Positions 27,537 through 36,906 of a stretch of DNA of 64,000 nucleotides are shown in pieces; position 1 is the first letter of the stretch, and each line of letters starts with the position of its first letter. This DNA is from Rhodobacter sp. (GTDB taxonomy: Bacteria > Pseudomonadota > Alphaproteobacteria > Rhodobacterales > Rhodobacteraceae): NCBI GenBank assembly GCA_022824145.1, contig JAJEAY010000194.1:62001-126000 (forward strand), in the 5' to 3' direction. Made by a program: the position numbers and the translations under genes. The notes beneath the pieces were generated by a model. It was not told where the DNA came from and did no database searches. It saw nothing but the letters and a program-made list of their open reading frames with translations.

Positions 27537-28700
27537 CTATTCGGCTGCCTGCACGGCGCAGCCCATATGGCTTGCAACCCAATGGTGGAAACAATGTGTC
27601 GGACCATCCATCACCGGACTGAACCTGCCGCCGTCAAATCGAATGCCTTTGCGGCCCTTCTGCATGCCTTCAACCACAAAGAGGTCTTCCTCGAACACTC
27701 CGTACCAGGTTTCAGCGTTCTTCCTTCGCAGCGGTTCCAGACCGTCGCCCTTCGCGGCCTCCTCGGTTGAATAGTAAAGAGCCACGAGTTCCCGAGTGCG
27801 GTCCTTGCCGTTCGGCTCCAGAATCACCGCGAACGCATGGTCCCGATGCGTTCCCATCAGCACATTCGGATAGATCGCCAGATACTCGGCGCCTGTGTCC
27901 CACTTCCCCGAAAGGCCCGGAAAGTCCGGAAATGCGCTGCCATCCGTCTCAATCATCGGTCGGTAGACAAGAGTACCCTGGCCCGAGAACCTTCCCGGCA
28001 CCTCGATATTGTAGTGGTCCTCCAGTCTCGAATAGCTGTTCAGACCGGGATGTACCCAAGGAAGGTGATAGCTCTCGCAGAAATTCTCGACCACGAGCTT
28101 CCAGTTGCAGGCAATGTCAAAGGTGAATGAGCTTTCATCGCCGCCAGCCAGCAGTGTCTGCCTCTCGAACTCGCTCCAGCGGGCGATTGCCTCTCCCGCA
28201 TATTCCGTGAATCCGGGCGCGCGGCCGTTTACGTTGACGAATATCACGTCACGCCAGACATAGCTGCGCATTTCCACCAGTCCGAGCTGATCACGCCTGA
28301 TTCCGTCATGCCGGTTCATGCCGGGCCCACCGACATGGGGCGTGGCCACAAGCTCGCCTGTCAGGGCGTAGCACCATGAGTGATAGGGGCATCGAAGAAC
28401 GCCACCCAACTTCTTTTTCCGTTCAACCAGGATCATGCCGCGGTGACGGCAGGTGTTCTGGAAGACCTTTACTTCGCCTTCGTGCGTGCGGAGCGCGACC
28501 AGCGGCAGGCCCGCGAGGTCGACCGGCATGGCTTCACCTGGTTCAAGATCCTTTGCAAACCCGATTCCGGCCCAATTGGCGAACAGCAGCGCCTCGCGCT
28601 CGGCGGCGAACATGTCATCGGACACATAGTGCTCGTTCGGCAGTCCCTGCGCGGAATCGATGGGATTCATGACCATGGAAAGATCGTGCAGTCCGGGCAT
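27537..28700 (-). CDS. Rieske non-heme iron oxygenase, alpha-type subunit
   Basis: 387 aa. Rieske cluster motif C-R-H-R-G (x15) C-P-Y-H in the N-terminal third; mononuclear iron site ENFCESYHLPWVHPG, with the third acid ligand further on. ATG 28700 (MPGLHDLS) has GGAGG 7 nt upstream; the extra residues of the longer frame are unsupported. Such enzymes hydroxylate or demethylate small substrates using electrons from a ferredoxin/reductase. No reductase gene is adjacent, so electrons must come from elsewhere. The group includes quaternary-amine demethylases; the substrate here is not known. Confidence 0.9.
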   Translation of the reverse strand: MPGLHDLSMVMNPIDSAQGLPNEHYVSDDMFAAEREALLFANWAGIGFAKDLEPGEAMPVDLAGLPLVALRTHEGEVKVFQNTCRHRGMILVERKKKLGGVLRCPYHSWCYALTGELVATPHVGGPGMNRHDGIRRDQLGLVEMRSYVWRDVIFVNVNGRAPGFTEYAGEAIARWSEFERQTLLAGGDESSFTFDIACNWKLVVENFCESYHLPWVHPGLNSYSRLEDHYNIEVPGRFSGQGTLVYRPMIETDGSAFPDFPGLSGKWDTGAEYLAIYPNVLMGTHRDHAFAVILEPNGKDRTRELVALYYSTEEAAKGDGLEPLRRKNAETWYGVFEEDLFVVEGMQKGRKGIRFDGGRFSPVMDGPTHCFHHWVASHMGCAVQAAE

Positions 28701-29085
28701 GGCATTCCTCCAGGCGGATGTCCTGTCCCACCATTGGATGCAGGATTGGGTCAGCCCCATTACCGACACCGCAAAGACTCCCAGCGACATTGGGCATTGG
28801 TCGCGGGTTACTGTGAAGACCGCACATATTTTGCGGTCGTGCTGGGGAGCTTTGAACGGGCGGTGGCGGCACCCATCTGCAGGTCAGCCGAGCGAAAGTG
28901 ATTCGGAGCGGCCACCACGGTCGGCTCACGTGGCAATGGAAATTCCCGTGGCATAGACGCAGCGCCGCAGCGCATCGGGCACGTCCCTGGATACTTTCAT
29001 CCACACGTGAACTCCGGGCACGCGAGCGGAGCCGGGACCGATACCGGACGTCTGGTTCCGGCGACCAGCTTCCGGTCGTGAAACA
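28701..29085. other. Control region upstream of the Rieske gene, no gene seen
   Basis: 385 bp between the Rieske gene and the Gfo/Idh/MocA gene. Contains a perfect inverted repeat (28818-28838, annotated separately) and no credible reading frame. Confidence 0.5.
28818..28838. promoter_or_regulatory. Inverted repeat GACCGCA-N7-TGCGGTC
   Basis: Perfect 7-bp arms at 28818-28824 and 28832-28838 around an AT-rich 7-nt centre, 118 bp upstream of the Rieske start codon. The 14-bp centre-to-centre spacing is compatible with a dimeric regulator. The GntR protein of the neighbouring gene is one candidate. Confidence 0.45.
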
Positions 29086-30177
29086 TCACTGGGGCCACCC
29101 CAGCTCAACCGCCTGCCCTGTCTCCACCGAGTCCTGAGCTGCGAGCCCCATCGCCACAGCCCGCTCCCCGTCCCGAAGTGAAACCTCCGGCCGCACCCGG
29201 CCACGGACGACCTCCGCAAAGCGCAGATGCTCGAAATAGGTTGCCCCGTTATGGTCTCCGGCATCGAGCAGCTGGGGGTCCACCGGCAGATCCTCGATCC
29301 AGCGCCGACCTGACATACGCGGACTCACGGTGATCCTGGCAACCGGGTCCGGCTCCCCCTCGGGCCAGAACCGCTTCGGTCCGGGAACCTGAACCTCGAT
29401 CTTGCCGGCTGGACCCACGGCGCAGATCTCCTCCTGAAATTTCGATCCATCGGCGAACATGCAGAGTTCCAGCATTGCCCGGGCGCCACGCTTGAACTCG
29501 ACGATCACATAGGCGCTGTCCCAGATGTCCGGAGTCCTGCCGCCATAGGATTCATCCAGATGGTTCACCGCCTGGCTTCCGCTTGCCGTGATCCGCACCG
29601 GCTCGTCGGCAAGGATCAGCCGCATGAGATCGAAAAAATGGCAGCATTTCTCCACAAGTGTCCCGCCGGTGTTACGGTTGAACCTGTTCCAGTCGCCGAC
29701 CTTTGGCAGGAACGGAAACCGGTGTTCACGGATTGTGAGCATTTTCACACCGCCCGTCGCCACCGCCGCATCGGCAACCAGCCGCGCGATCGGTGGCATG
29801 TAGCGGTATTCCATCGCAACCCAGACGGGCGCAGGATAGTCGGTGATGAAACGCTCTATCAGCGCAGCGTCGGCCTGGTCGGTGAAGAGCGGCTTTTCGA
29901 CGAGAAGCGGAAGGGGTCGCTGTTCCGCGATCCCGGCTATCTGCCGGGCATGCAGATGATTCGGGCTGGCGATCACAAGCGCGTCGAGCCCGGGACGCTC
30001 CACCAGCGCCGCAAGATCCTCCGAAATCTCCGCTTCGGGCACAAGCGCCGCCGCAGCGTTGCGCATTCCGGCATCAGGGTCAAACACCGCCGCGACCTGC
30101 ACACCGTCAACCAATGCGATGTTCCGGATATGCTCCTGACCCATCATGCCGCAGCCGATCAGTCCGTAATTCAGCAT
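29086..30177 (-). CDS. Gfo/Idh/MocA family oxidoreductase
   Basis: 363 aa. Rossmann start MLNYGLIGCGMMGQEHIRN, then VEKPLF (EKP cofactor/substrate lysine) and the C-terminal domain with the conserved HFFDLMRLI. Oxidises or reduces a sugar, inositol or similar polyol with NAD(P). ATG 30177 is chosen because the family starts with this strand; the extension to 30237 reaches into the GntR gene. 14 bp after the GntR stop, so one operon. Confidence 0.9.
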   Translation of the reverse strand: MLNYGLIGCGMMGQEHIRNIALVDGVQVAAVFDPDAGMRNAAAALVPEAEISEDLAALVERPGLDALVIASPNHLHARQIAGIAEQRPLPLLVEKPLFTDQADAALIERFITDYPAPVWVAMEYRYMPPIARLVADAAVATGGVKMLTIREHRFPFLPKVGDWNRFNRNTGGTLVEKCCHFFDLMRLILADEPVRITASGSQAVNHLDESYGGRTPDIWDSAYVIVEFKRGARAMLELCMFADGSKFQEEICAVGPAGKIEVQVPGPKRFWPEGEPDPVARITVSPRMSGRRWIEDLPVDPQLLDAGDHNGATYFEHLRFAEVVRGRVRPEVSLRDGERAVAMGLAAQDSVETGQAVELGWPQ

Positions 30178-30191
30178 TGCGCCCACACTCC

Positions 30192-30881
30192 CTACTTCAG
30201 CCTTGAGACATAGCGGACATGGCCGGAATCGTACCATGTCCTCGAAATCTCGATATTCCGGCTGTGCTGGTCCCAGCTCACCCGGTCAACAACGCCCAGC
30301 GGTTCCGCCGCGTCTGGCATCAGACCGCTACCCCAGTCCGGCAGAGGCCCGGTTCCGATTCGGTCTTCCGCCCTCTGGATCCACAGCCCCAGCCTGCTTC
30401 GATAGAAGTGATACAGTGATTCCGAAAGATCCTTCGGATCCAAGCTAGGCGAGCAGATCGCATCGAGCCAGATTTCCTCGATCGCAGCCGGCGTTCCACT
30501 GAGTTTCCGCAGCCGCCTGATCCGGTGCGCAGTTCCGCCACTGGCAAACCCGTCGGGTGCGTCCAACGTGGCGACTGACAGGACATCCGCCGTTGGCAGA
30601 CCGCCTCCACCGACCAATTCCAGCCTGAAAAACGCGTAGATGCTGTCCGACGCAGGGCCGCTCCTGATGTAGTTTCCGGATCCGTGACGCCGCTCCAGCA
30701 GTCCCTTGGCTGTCAGATCGGCGAGCCCCTTGCGTAGCGTGCCAACGGAAACCCCCAACTGCCGTGCCATGTCCCGTTCCGGCGGAAGGCGCTCGCCTTC
30801 AAGCAGCCGTCCTGCCTGGATGTCCCGAATCAGCATTTCGCTGATCTGGATGTAGATCGGAAGGGAGTGGCTGGCGGACAT
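30192..30881 (-). CDS. GntR-family regulator with UTRA-like effector domain
   Basis: 229 aa. N-terminal winged helix: IYIQISEMLIRDIQAGRL, LPPERDMARQLGVSVGTLRK, GLLERRHGSGNYI. The C-terminal part is of the UTRA/HutC type, which binds small acids, sugars or amines. Divergent from the SsuD-like monooxygenase operon across 60 bp, so it likely controls that operon and its own, which includes the Gfo/Idh dehydrogenase. Confidence 0.9.
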   Translation of the reverse strand: MSASHSLPIYIQISEMLIRDIQAGRLLEGERLPPERDMARQLGVSVGTLRKGLADLTAKGLLERRHGSGNYIRSGPASDSIYAFFRLELVGGGGLPTADVLSVATLDAPDGFASGGTAHRIRRLRKLSGTPAAIEEIWLDAICSPSLDPKDLSESLYHFYRSRLGLWIQRAEDRIGTGPLPDWGSGLMPDAAEPLGVVDRVSWDQHSRNIEISRTWYDSGHVRYVSRLK

Positions 30882-30941
30882 GGTGCGATTCCGGATTGAT
30901 ACACTGTTGATGCATTCAGCGAAGGGTGATAGGCAAGTGAA

Positions 30942-32126
30942 ATGTTAGATCGCCCGCAGGGATATCAGATGCCAGTCGTTCCGGTCACTTCCGCTGACCT
31001 TGAAGCCTGTGAAATCAGCTGGTTCGCCGCACTGTGTTCCGACGATTATGCCCAACTGGGCGTGCCGGACGGAAACCTGCGGTCCAGCTGGCAGCATTGC
31101 AGCGCCATTGTCAGGGAAGCGGAATCCCAAGGGTTCCGGAACATCCTTTGTCCGTCTTCCTATCAGGTCGGGCAGGACACACTGAGCTTTGTCGCGGGCT
31201 GCGCACCGATAACTTCCAGAATCAACTTATTGGCAGCTGTGCGCTGCGGCGAGATGCAGCCGATCATGCTGGCGCGCACCGTGGCAACGCTGGACCACAT
31301 GCTCGAGGGCCGGCTGACGCTGAACATCATCAGTTCCGACTTTCCCGGGGAGTCCGCCGAAAGCAGGTATCGATACCAGCGCTCCAGGGAAGTGGTGGAG
31401 ATCCTCAAACAGGCGTGGAGCCGTGACCGAATCGACCACAACGGCGAGATCTACAGGTTCGAGGATCTCTGGACAGATCCCGCGAAGCCGTACCAGCAGG
31501 CTGGCGGCCCTCTTCTCTATTTCGGCGGCTACTCTCCAGACGCGCTGGAACTCTGCGCACAGCATTGTGACGTTTACCTGATGTGGCCGGAGCCCAAGGA
31601 ACGGGTCGCGGAACGGATGAAGGCGGTGAACGCGCGGGCGGAGACCTACGGCCGCACGCTCGATTACGGCCTGCGGGTCCATATGATCGTGCGCGACACC
31701 GAGGCCGAGGCAAAGGAATACGCCGAGCACCTTACTGCCGCGCTGGATGACGAATACGGACGCATCATACGCGACCGCGCCCATGATTCGATATCACTGG
31801 GAGTCGCGCACCAGGCGCGCGCCCGGGAACTCGCTGACCGGTTCGGTTTTGTCGAGCCGCATCTGTGGACCGGCGTCGGCCGGGCGCGATCCGGCTGCGG
31901 GGCGGCGATCGTCGGATCGACCGACCAGGTCATGTCGGAAATCGAGGAATACCGGAAGATGGGCATCAGATCATTTATTTTTTCGGGCTATCCCCACATC
32001 GACGAATGCAGATCCGTCGGATCCCGTGTTATGCCCAATCTAAAGACCTGCTCTCTGCCGCACGTCTACGGTCGCGTTCCTGAACGAATTCCGGAGACTC
32101 CGCTTGGTGCGGGAGTTAGAAGATGA
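30942..32126 (+). CDS. SsuD-like LLM-class flavin-dependent monooxygenase
   Basis: 394 aa bacterial-luciferase-like TIM barrel. ARTVATLDHMLEGRLTLNII, PLLYFGGYSPDALELCAQH and CDVYLMWPEP match alkanesulfonate monooxygenases, which use FMNH2 and oxygen to release sulfite from alkanesulfonates. ATG 30942 is used; ATG 30969 with AGGG upstream is an alternative that is closer to the family's usual N-terminus. Its stop overlaps the aldo/keto reductase start, and a flavin reductase follows, as such enzymes need. The sulfonate substrate is inferred from family; other C-S or C-N bonds are possible. Confidence 0.88.
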   Translation: MLDRPQGYQMPVVPVTSADLEACEISWFAALCSDDYAQLGVPDGNLRSSWQHCSAIVREAESQGFRNILCPSSYQVGQDTLSFVAGCAPITSRINLLAAVRCGEMQPIMLARTVATLDHMLEGRLTLNIISSDFPGESAESRYRYQRSREVVEILKQAWSRDRIDHNGEIYRFEDLWTDPAKPYQQAGGPLLYFGGYSPDALELCAQHCDVYLMWPEPKERVAERMKAVNARAETYGRTLDYGLRVHMIVRDTEAEAKEYAEHLTAALDDEYGRIIRDRAHDSISLGVAHQARARELADRFGFVEPHLWTGVGRARSGCGAAIVGSTDQVMSEIEEYRKMGIRSFIFSGYPHIDECRSVGSRVMPNLKTCSLPHVYGRVPERIPETPLGAGVRR

Positions 32127-33022
32127 TGGAACGTATCCGCCTCTCCGAACAGATTGAGTTCAGCCGAGTCGTATACGGCATGTGGCGGCTCTGCGATGAC
32201 CCGGACACGTCAACCCGGCATGTCCAGGCCAAGATCGAGGCGTGCCTTGAGCAGGGCATCACCACAATCGACCAAGCGGACATCTACGGCGGCTACGCAT
32301 CCGAAGAGCTGCTTGGTGCTGCGCTCAGGGATGCGCCTGAACTTCGCGAACAGCTCCAGATCGTCACCAAATGCGGGATTGTCGCGCCCGCTGGACGCTA
32401 TGAACGGGCGCGGGGCAAGCACTACGACACCAGTCGGTCCCACATAGAGGCTTCCGTGGATCTATCACTTAAGCTGATGGGCCTCGACCGCATCGACCTG
32501 CTCCTTATCCATCGACCCGACCCAATGATGGACGCTGAGCAAACCGGCGCCTCATTGGACAGCGCCGTAGCCAGCGGCAAAGTCCGCGCGGTAGGCGTAT
32601 CGAACTTCAAGCCTCACGACCGGTCGCTTCTTCAATCAGCGATGCGGACTCCGCTTGTCACCAACCAGATCGAACTGAGCCTGCTCGCCCATGAAGGCTT
32701 TACTAACGGCGATGTTGCCCATTGGCAGGAGCTAGGTGTCCCGATTATGGCATGGTCACCGCTCGGTGGAGGCGTGCTGGCAGACGGTGCGGCAAATGAG
32801 GATCTGAGTGCCTGCCTGGACGCCGTTTCGAACCGCAACGGCGTAGACAGAAGCGCAGTTGCGGTGGCATGGCTGCTTGCTCATCCCGCCCGCATACTTC
32901 CGGTAATGGGGTCAAACACGCTCGCCCGAATCCGTTCGTTCACCGATGCCTTCAAGGTGGCAATGGACCGCGAGACATGGTACGAGCTCTACACAGCCGC
33001 ATTGGGCCATGAGGTGCCATGA
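32123..33022 (+). CDS. Aldo/keto reductase (YdhF-like)
   Basis: 299 aa AKR barrel. Tetrad residues visible: Asp in TIDQADIYGGY with its Tyr, Lys in IVTKCGI, His in LLIHRPD. VGVSNFKPHD, NQIELSLL and the NADPH loop near VMGSNTLARI agree with YdhF-type reductases. It would reduce the aldehyde left when the monooxygenase oxidises a carbon next to sulfonate. Coupled by 4-bp overlaps to both neighbours. Confidence 0.9.
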   Translation: MMERIRLSEQIEFSRVVYGMWRLCDDPDTSTRHVQAKIEACLEQGITTIDQADIYGGYASEELLGAALRDAPELREQLQIVTKCGIVAPAGRYERARGKHYDTSRSHIEASVDLSLKLMGLDRIDLLLIHRPDPMMDAEQTGASLDSAVASGKVRAVGVSNFKPHDRSLLQSAMRTPLVTNQIELSLLAHEGFTNGDVAHWQELGVPIMAWSPLGGGVLADGAANEDLSACLDAVSNRNGVDRSAVAVAWLLAHPARILPVMGSNTLARIRSFTDAFKVAMDRETWYELYTAALGHEVP

Positions 33023-33564
33023 TGCATGACGGAGCGGACAGCTGCGGGATTCGCAGCGTCATCCCTGGCACAAACACCGCCCGCGCGTTCCGTGAAGCCC
33101 TAGGTCGCTATGCGACCGGAGTCACCGTAGTAACCGTCGACAGCGAGATCGGCCCCCTCGGAATTACGGCCAACAGTTTCGCTTCGGTTTCACTTGACCC
33201 TCCGCTCGTCCTGTGGGCGCCCGCGAAGCTCTCCCAGCGTTTCTCCGCCTTCGCCGATGCCCAGTATTTCGCGATCCACGTCATCGGCGCGGAGCAAATC
33301 CATATCAGCGACGGATTCTCGCGGAACGGCACGGCGTGGGACGGGCTCGTCTGGGAGCCGAATGAACACAGAGTCCCGCTGATCAGCGGATGCCTTGCCC
33401 GTTTCGAGTGTGAAACAGTGGCGCAGCATCCTGGCGGAGACCATTGTATCGTGGTCGCGGAAGTCATCCGCGCAGTCTGGCGTGACGGTTCACCGCTCGT
33501 GTTCAGCCAGGGCAGATACGGAAGGTTCGAGAATCCGCCGCCGAATCCGGCATTGGCCGGATGA
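33019..33564 (+). CDS. Flavin reductase (HpaC/NtaB-like) for the LLM monooxygenase
   Basis: 181 aa flavin-reductase-like FMN-binding barrel. FREALGRYATGVTVVTVD and GITANSFASVSLDPPLVLW are the standard signature, and a C-terminal GDHCIVVAEVIR follows. It supplies reduced FMN to the luciferase-like monooxygenase encoded two genes upstream. The start overlaps the aldo/keto reductase stop by 4 bp. Confidence 0.92.
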   Translation: MMHDGADSCGIRSVIPGTNTARAFREALGRYATGVTVVTVDSEIGPLGITANSFASVSLDPPLVLWAPAKLSQRFSAFADAQYFAIHVIGAEQIHISDGFSRNGTAWDGLVWEPNEHRVPLISGCLARFECETVAQHPGGDHCIVVAEVIRAVWRDGSPLVFSQGRYGRFENPPPNPALAG

Positions 33565-33598
33565 CCGCCTCGAATGCCAGCAAGGGGAAAGGCGTGGA

Positions 33599-34186
33599 AT
33601 GGCACTTCTGAACGCCCTGCTTTTGCCGCTTCAGGCATTCAACGAAACCGTACTTCGAATCGGTCGCGGAATCGCCATTCTGGCAATCGCGCTGATGGTT
33701 CTGGCCATCCTGATTCAGGTGTTCTTCCGGTACGTGCTGAACAACCCGCTTCCATGGCCCGACGAGGCGGCCCGTTTCGCCATGCTGTGGATGACAGGCC
33801 TTATCGCTCCGACAGCCTATCGCCGAGGCGGATTCGTGGCGATAGACACAGTATTGCGCACGATGCCGGAACGCTCCGCAGCCGTGCTTTCTCTCGCCCT
33901 GCTTGCCATTTCCGGGCTGGTGCTCGGCATAGCCATCGAGATCGGATGGGGCGAAATCACAGGATTCCTCTCGAAGGCCAAGACGGCTTCGCTCTATTTC
34001 CTCGACGGTTCGTTCGAATGGGTGAAGCTGCCGCGCCGATGGATGATGGCGTCATTCTTCGTATGCGTCGTGCTGCTGTTCACGGTCAATGTCGAGCTGT
34101 TCCTCCGAACGCTTATTGCGCTTGCGGGCGGCGGTGGCAGCCTGAAGGAGCTCGGGCCGCACGAAGACGAGATAATGGCGGAGTGA
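33599..34186 (+). CDS. TRAP transporter small permease (DctQ type)
   Basis: 195 aa with four hydrophobic helices. QVFFRYVLNNPLPWPDEAARFAMLW is the hallmark of DctQ. ATG 33599 (MALLNALLLP) has AGGGGAAAGG upstream; the longer frame overlaps the flavin reductase. Forms the membrane complex with the DctM protein encoded 4 bp downstream. Confidence 0.92.
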   Translation: MALLNALLLPLQAFNETVLRIGRGIAILAIALMVLAILIQVFFRYVLNNPLPWPDEAARFAMLWMTGLIAPTAYRRGGFVAIDTVLRTMPERSAAVLSLALLAISGLVLGIAIEIGWGEITGFLSKAKTASLYFLDGSFEWVKLPRRWMMASFFVCVVLLFTVNVELFLRTLIALAGGGGSLKELGPHEDEIMAE

Positions 34187-34190
34187 GCGC

Positions 34191-35666
34191 ATGCTGATCT
34201 GGTTCCTCCCCGCGTTTCTTTCTTTCCTTCTGCTTGGCTTGCCGGTCTTCTTTGCGTTGCTGGCTGCGCCGGGAGTCCTCCTTTGGCTCAACGGACAGGA
34301 AAAGGACATCACCCTGCTCTATCGCAATGTCTATAACGGGATGGACAGCTTTCCGCTGATGGCGATTCCGTTTTTCATGCTGGCAGGCGAGTTGATGAAC
34401 AAGGGCGGCATCACCGTTCGTCTTGTCGAGTTCAGCCAGGCGCTGATGGGCCATCTGCGCGGCGGGCTGGCACAGGTCAACGTCCTGTCCTCGATCCTCT
34501 TCGCGGGCCTGTCGGGCAGCGCGGTCGCTGACACCAGCGCTCTTGGCTCGATGCTGATTCCGGCGATGGAGAAAGAAGGCTACACACGCCGCTTCGCCGC
34601 GGCCATCACCGCCGCGTCCAGCGTGATCGGCCCCATCATCCCTCCTTCAGGCATTATGATCATCTATGCCTATGTGATGGGAGAATCCGTGGCCGCGCTG
34701 TTTCTTGCAGGGATCGTACCCGGGATACTCGTCGGTGTCGGGCTAATGCTGATGATCCGTGCCCTGGCTGACCGTTACGAACTGCCCGCCGCTCACCGAG
34801 TGGTGATTTCCGGCATTGAGCTCTCTAAGCTCGAGTACTGGTTTTCCTTCGTGCTTGTCCGACTCAATCTTGGCTGGCTGGCCATGCAGTTCATTCCGGT
34901 CGGAGAGGAACCCTCCACCACCGCCCAGTGGCTGGCGTTCGGGGGCGGGCTCCTGATCGCGCACGGCGCCGCGCTCGGGCTGCGCCAAGTGTTCAGCCGT
35001 GACTTCCGTATGGTCTGCAAGCGCGCAGTGATACCGCTCCAAACACCGATCCTGATACTTGGCGGCATTCTCGCTGGCGTGTTCACTCCAACCGAAGCCG
35101 CTGCTGTCGCGGTCGCGTACGCCCTTGTCATCGGTTTCTTTGTCCTGCGCTCGCTGTCACTGAAGGATCTTCCCCAGATCCTGAGCCGCTCTGCCGCGAC
35201 GTCCGCCGTCGTTCTTCTTCTGGTGGGTGCCGCGATCGCGTTCAAAACTGTGGTTTCATTATCCTACGCTCCCCAGATACTTGCCGAATTCATCCTTTCG
35301 CTTACTGAAAATCCGTTGATCCTCCTGTTCCTGATCAACCTGCTTCTGTTTCTGGTCGGCATGTTTCTTGACGCGGGGCCCGCCATAATCATCCTTGGCC
35401 CGATTCTCGGGCCGATCTTCACGGACCTGGGCGTCCATCCAATTCACTTCGCGATCATCATGTCCGTCAACCTGACCGTTGGACTCGCGACTCCGCCCAT
35501 GGGGCTTGTGCTGTTCGTAGCCTCGGCGGTCAGCGGCGAGCGGGTTGAGAGCATTGCCCGGGCGATTCTGCCGTTTCTGGCCATTGAAATCGTTGTGATC
35601 TTCCTGATTACATACATTCCGGCCATTTCAATGACGATCCCCCGCCTTACGGGGTTCGTCAACTAG
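34191..35666 (+). CDS. TRAP transporter large permease (DctM type)
   Basis: 491 aa, about a dozen hydrophobic segments. AGLSGSAVADTSALGSMLIPAM and TAASSVIGPIIPPSGIMI are DctM signatures. An insertion of about 60 residues around 205-265 (RVVISGIELSKLEYWFSF onward) is somewhat unusual for the family. Ion-driven import channel for the ligand delivered by the DctP protein. Confidence 0.93.
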   Translation: MLIWFLPAFLSFLLLGLPVFFALLAAPGVLLWLNGQEKDITLLYRNVYNGMDSFPLMAIPFFMLAGELMNKGGITVRLVEFSQALMGHLRGGLAQVNVLSSILFAGLSGSAVADTSALGSMLIPAMEKEGYTRRFAAAITAASSVIGPIIPPSGIMIIYAYVMGESVAALFLAGIVPGILVGVGLMLMIRALADRYELPAAHRVVISGIELSKLEYWFSFVLVRLNLGWLAMQFIPVGEEPSTTAQWLAFGGGLLIAHGAALGLRQVFSRDFRMVCKRAVIPLQTPILILGGILAGVFTPTEAAAVAVAYALVIGFFVLRSLSLKDLPQILSRSAATSAVVLLLVGAAIAFKTVVSLSYAPQILAEFILSLTENPLILLFLINLLLFLVGMFLDAGPAIIILGPILGPIFTDLGVHPIHFAIIMSVNLTVGLATPPMGLVLFVASAVSGERVESIARAILPFLAIEIVVIFLITYIPAISMTIPRLTGFVN

Positions 35667-35698
35667 CTCCGCATCATCCAAAAAAGGGAGAAGACCAG

Positions 35699-36766
35699 AT
35701 GATGAAAAAACTGACAGTCTCAGCACTTACGGCGCTTTTGCTCGCGGGCAGCTCTGTCGCGGCTTACGCCGCAGCGGAGATAAACCTTCGCGCGACCGCC
35801 AATTCAAACGAGAACGACGAGGACTATGACGGTCTCGTCGTGTTCAAGAACTATGTCGAGCAGGCGTCCAACGGCGCGATCGGCGTCGAACTGTTCATCG
35901 GGACGCAGCTCTGCTCGAACGGCACCGAATGCCTTGCGGGCCTTGCAGACGGCAATATCGACATCGTAATCCAGACATCGGGCGGAACGGCGAACATCTT
36001 TCCATTCGTGCAGGTTCTGGATCTTCCGTATTTGATGAGCGACGACCGGGTGGCCGAAGCCGTACTGGCGAACGGTTCAGGCTTTGTGACCACCATGCAG
36101 GACATGGTTCAGGAAGCCTCCGACGGGATGGTCCGCTTGATGACCGTCGGCAACACCGGCGGCTGGCGCAACTTCGCAAACACGCAGAAGCGCGTCACGC
36201 AGCCGTCCGACATGGAAGGGCTCAAGATCAGGACGGTTGTCGCCGACCTTCCGCAGGAACTGGTCAAAGCGCTTGGCGCCTCGCCTACCCCGATTCCATG
36301 GCCGGAACTGTTCACGTCTTTCCAGACCGGCGTAGTCGAGGGATCCAAGAACGGCATCACTGACATCATGAACATGAAGTTTCCGGATGCCGGGCTGAAA
36401 TACGTCACGCTCGACGGCCATGCCTACATGGGTGCGCTGTGGTTCATGAACAACGAGAAGTTCATGTCACTTGACCCCGCTCTCCGGAGAGTCGTTGTCG
36501 ACGGATTCTATGCACTTCAGCAAGCGACTTTCGCTTCGCCAAAGCGCAAGTCAATCCAGGCGTATCAGGACTTCCAGACCGCTGGCGGCGACATTTACGT
36601 GCCGACGCCTGAGGAGAAGGCAATGTTCAAAGAGGCAGCTTCGCCGGTCTACGACTGGTTCAAGACCAACGTCGACGGCGGCGAGCGCATTTTTGACGCG
36701 CTGACTGGGGCCGTGGCTGAAGTCGAGGCCGAAATCGATGCCACCCGGATGGCTGACGCCCAGTAA
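35699..36766 (+). CDS. TRAP transporter solute-binding protein (DctP type)
   Basis: 355 aa. Signal peptide MMKKLTVSALTALLLAGS ending near AYAAAE. DctP-family features: GNTGGWRNFANTQKRV, GLKIRTVVADLPQELVKALG (with the ligand arginine) and ELFTSFQTGVVEGSKNG. AAGGGAGAAG precedes the double ATG (35699/35702). Completes a DctQMP set. The ligand may be the organosulfonate or similar acid used by the upstream monooxygenase; this is inference. Confidence 0.93.
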   Translation: MMKKLTVSALTALLLAGSSVAAYAAAEINLRATANSNENDEDYDGLVVFKNYVEQASNGAIGVELFIGTQLCSNGTECLAGLADGNIDIVIQTSGGTANIFPFVQVLDLPYLMSDDRVAEAVLANGSGFVTTMQDMVQEASDGMVRLMTVGNTGGWRNFANTQKRVTQPSDMEGLKIRTVVADLPQELVKALGASPTPIPWPELFTSFQTGVVEGSKNGITDIMNMKFPDAGLKYVTLDGHAYMGALWFMNNEKFMSLDPALRRVVVDGFYALQQATFASPKRKSIQAYQDFQTAGGDIYVPTPEEKAMFKEAASPVYDWFKTNVDGGERIFDALTGAVAEVEAEIDATRMADAQ

Positions 36767-36906
36767 ATCCGGCTCATGAATCCGATGGTCGCCCCCTTGT
36801 TCACAGGGGAGCGGCCAAATGAACGCGACATTCCGCGGAATTGGCGAAGCAAGGCCATTTCCCGCCTCGGACGCGGCCAGTTCTGCCATAGAAGGTTACT
36901 TGAGCG

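Noticed and set aside
36790..36815. CCCCT/AGGGG stem after the DctP gene as a terminator
   Set aside because: The stem is only 5 bp and is not followed by a T-run.
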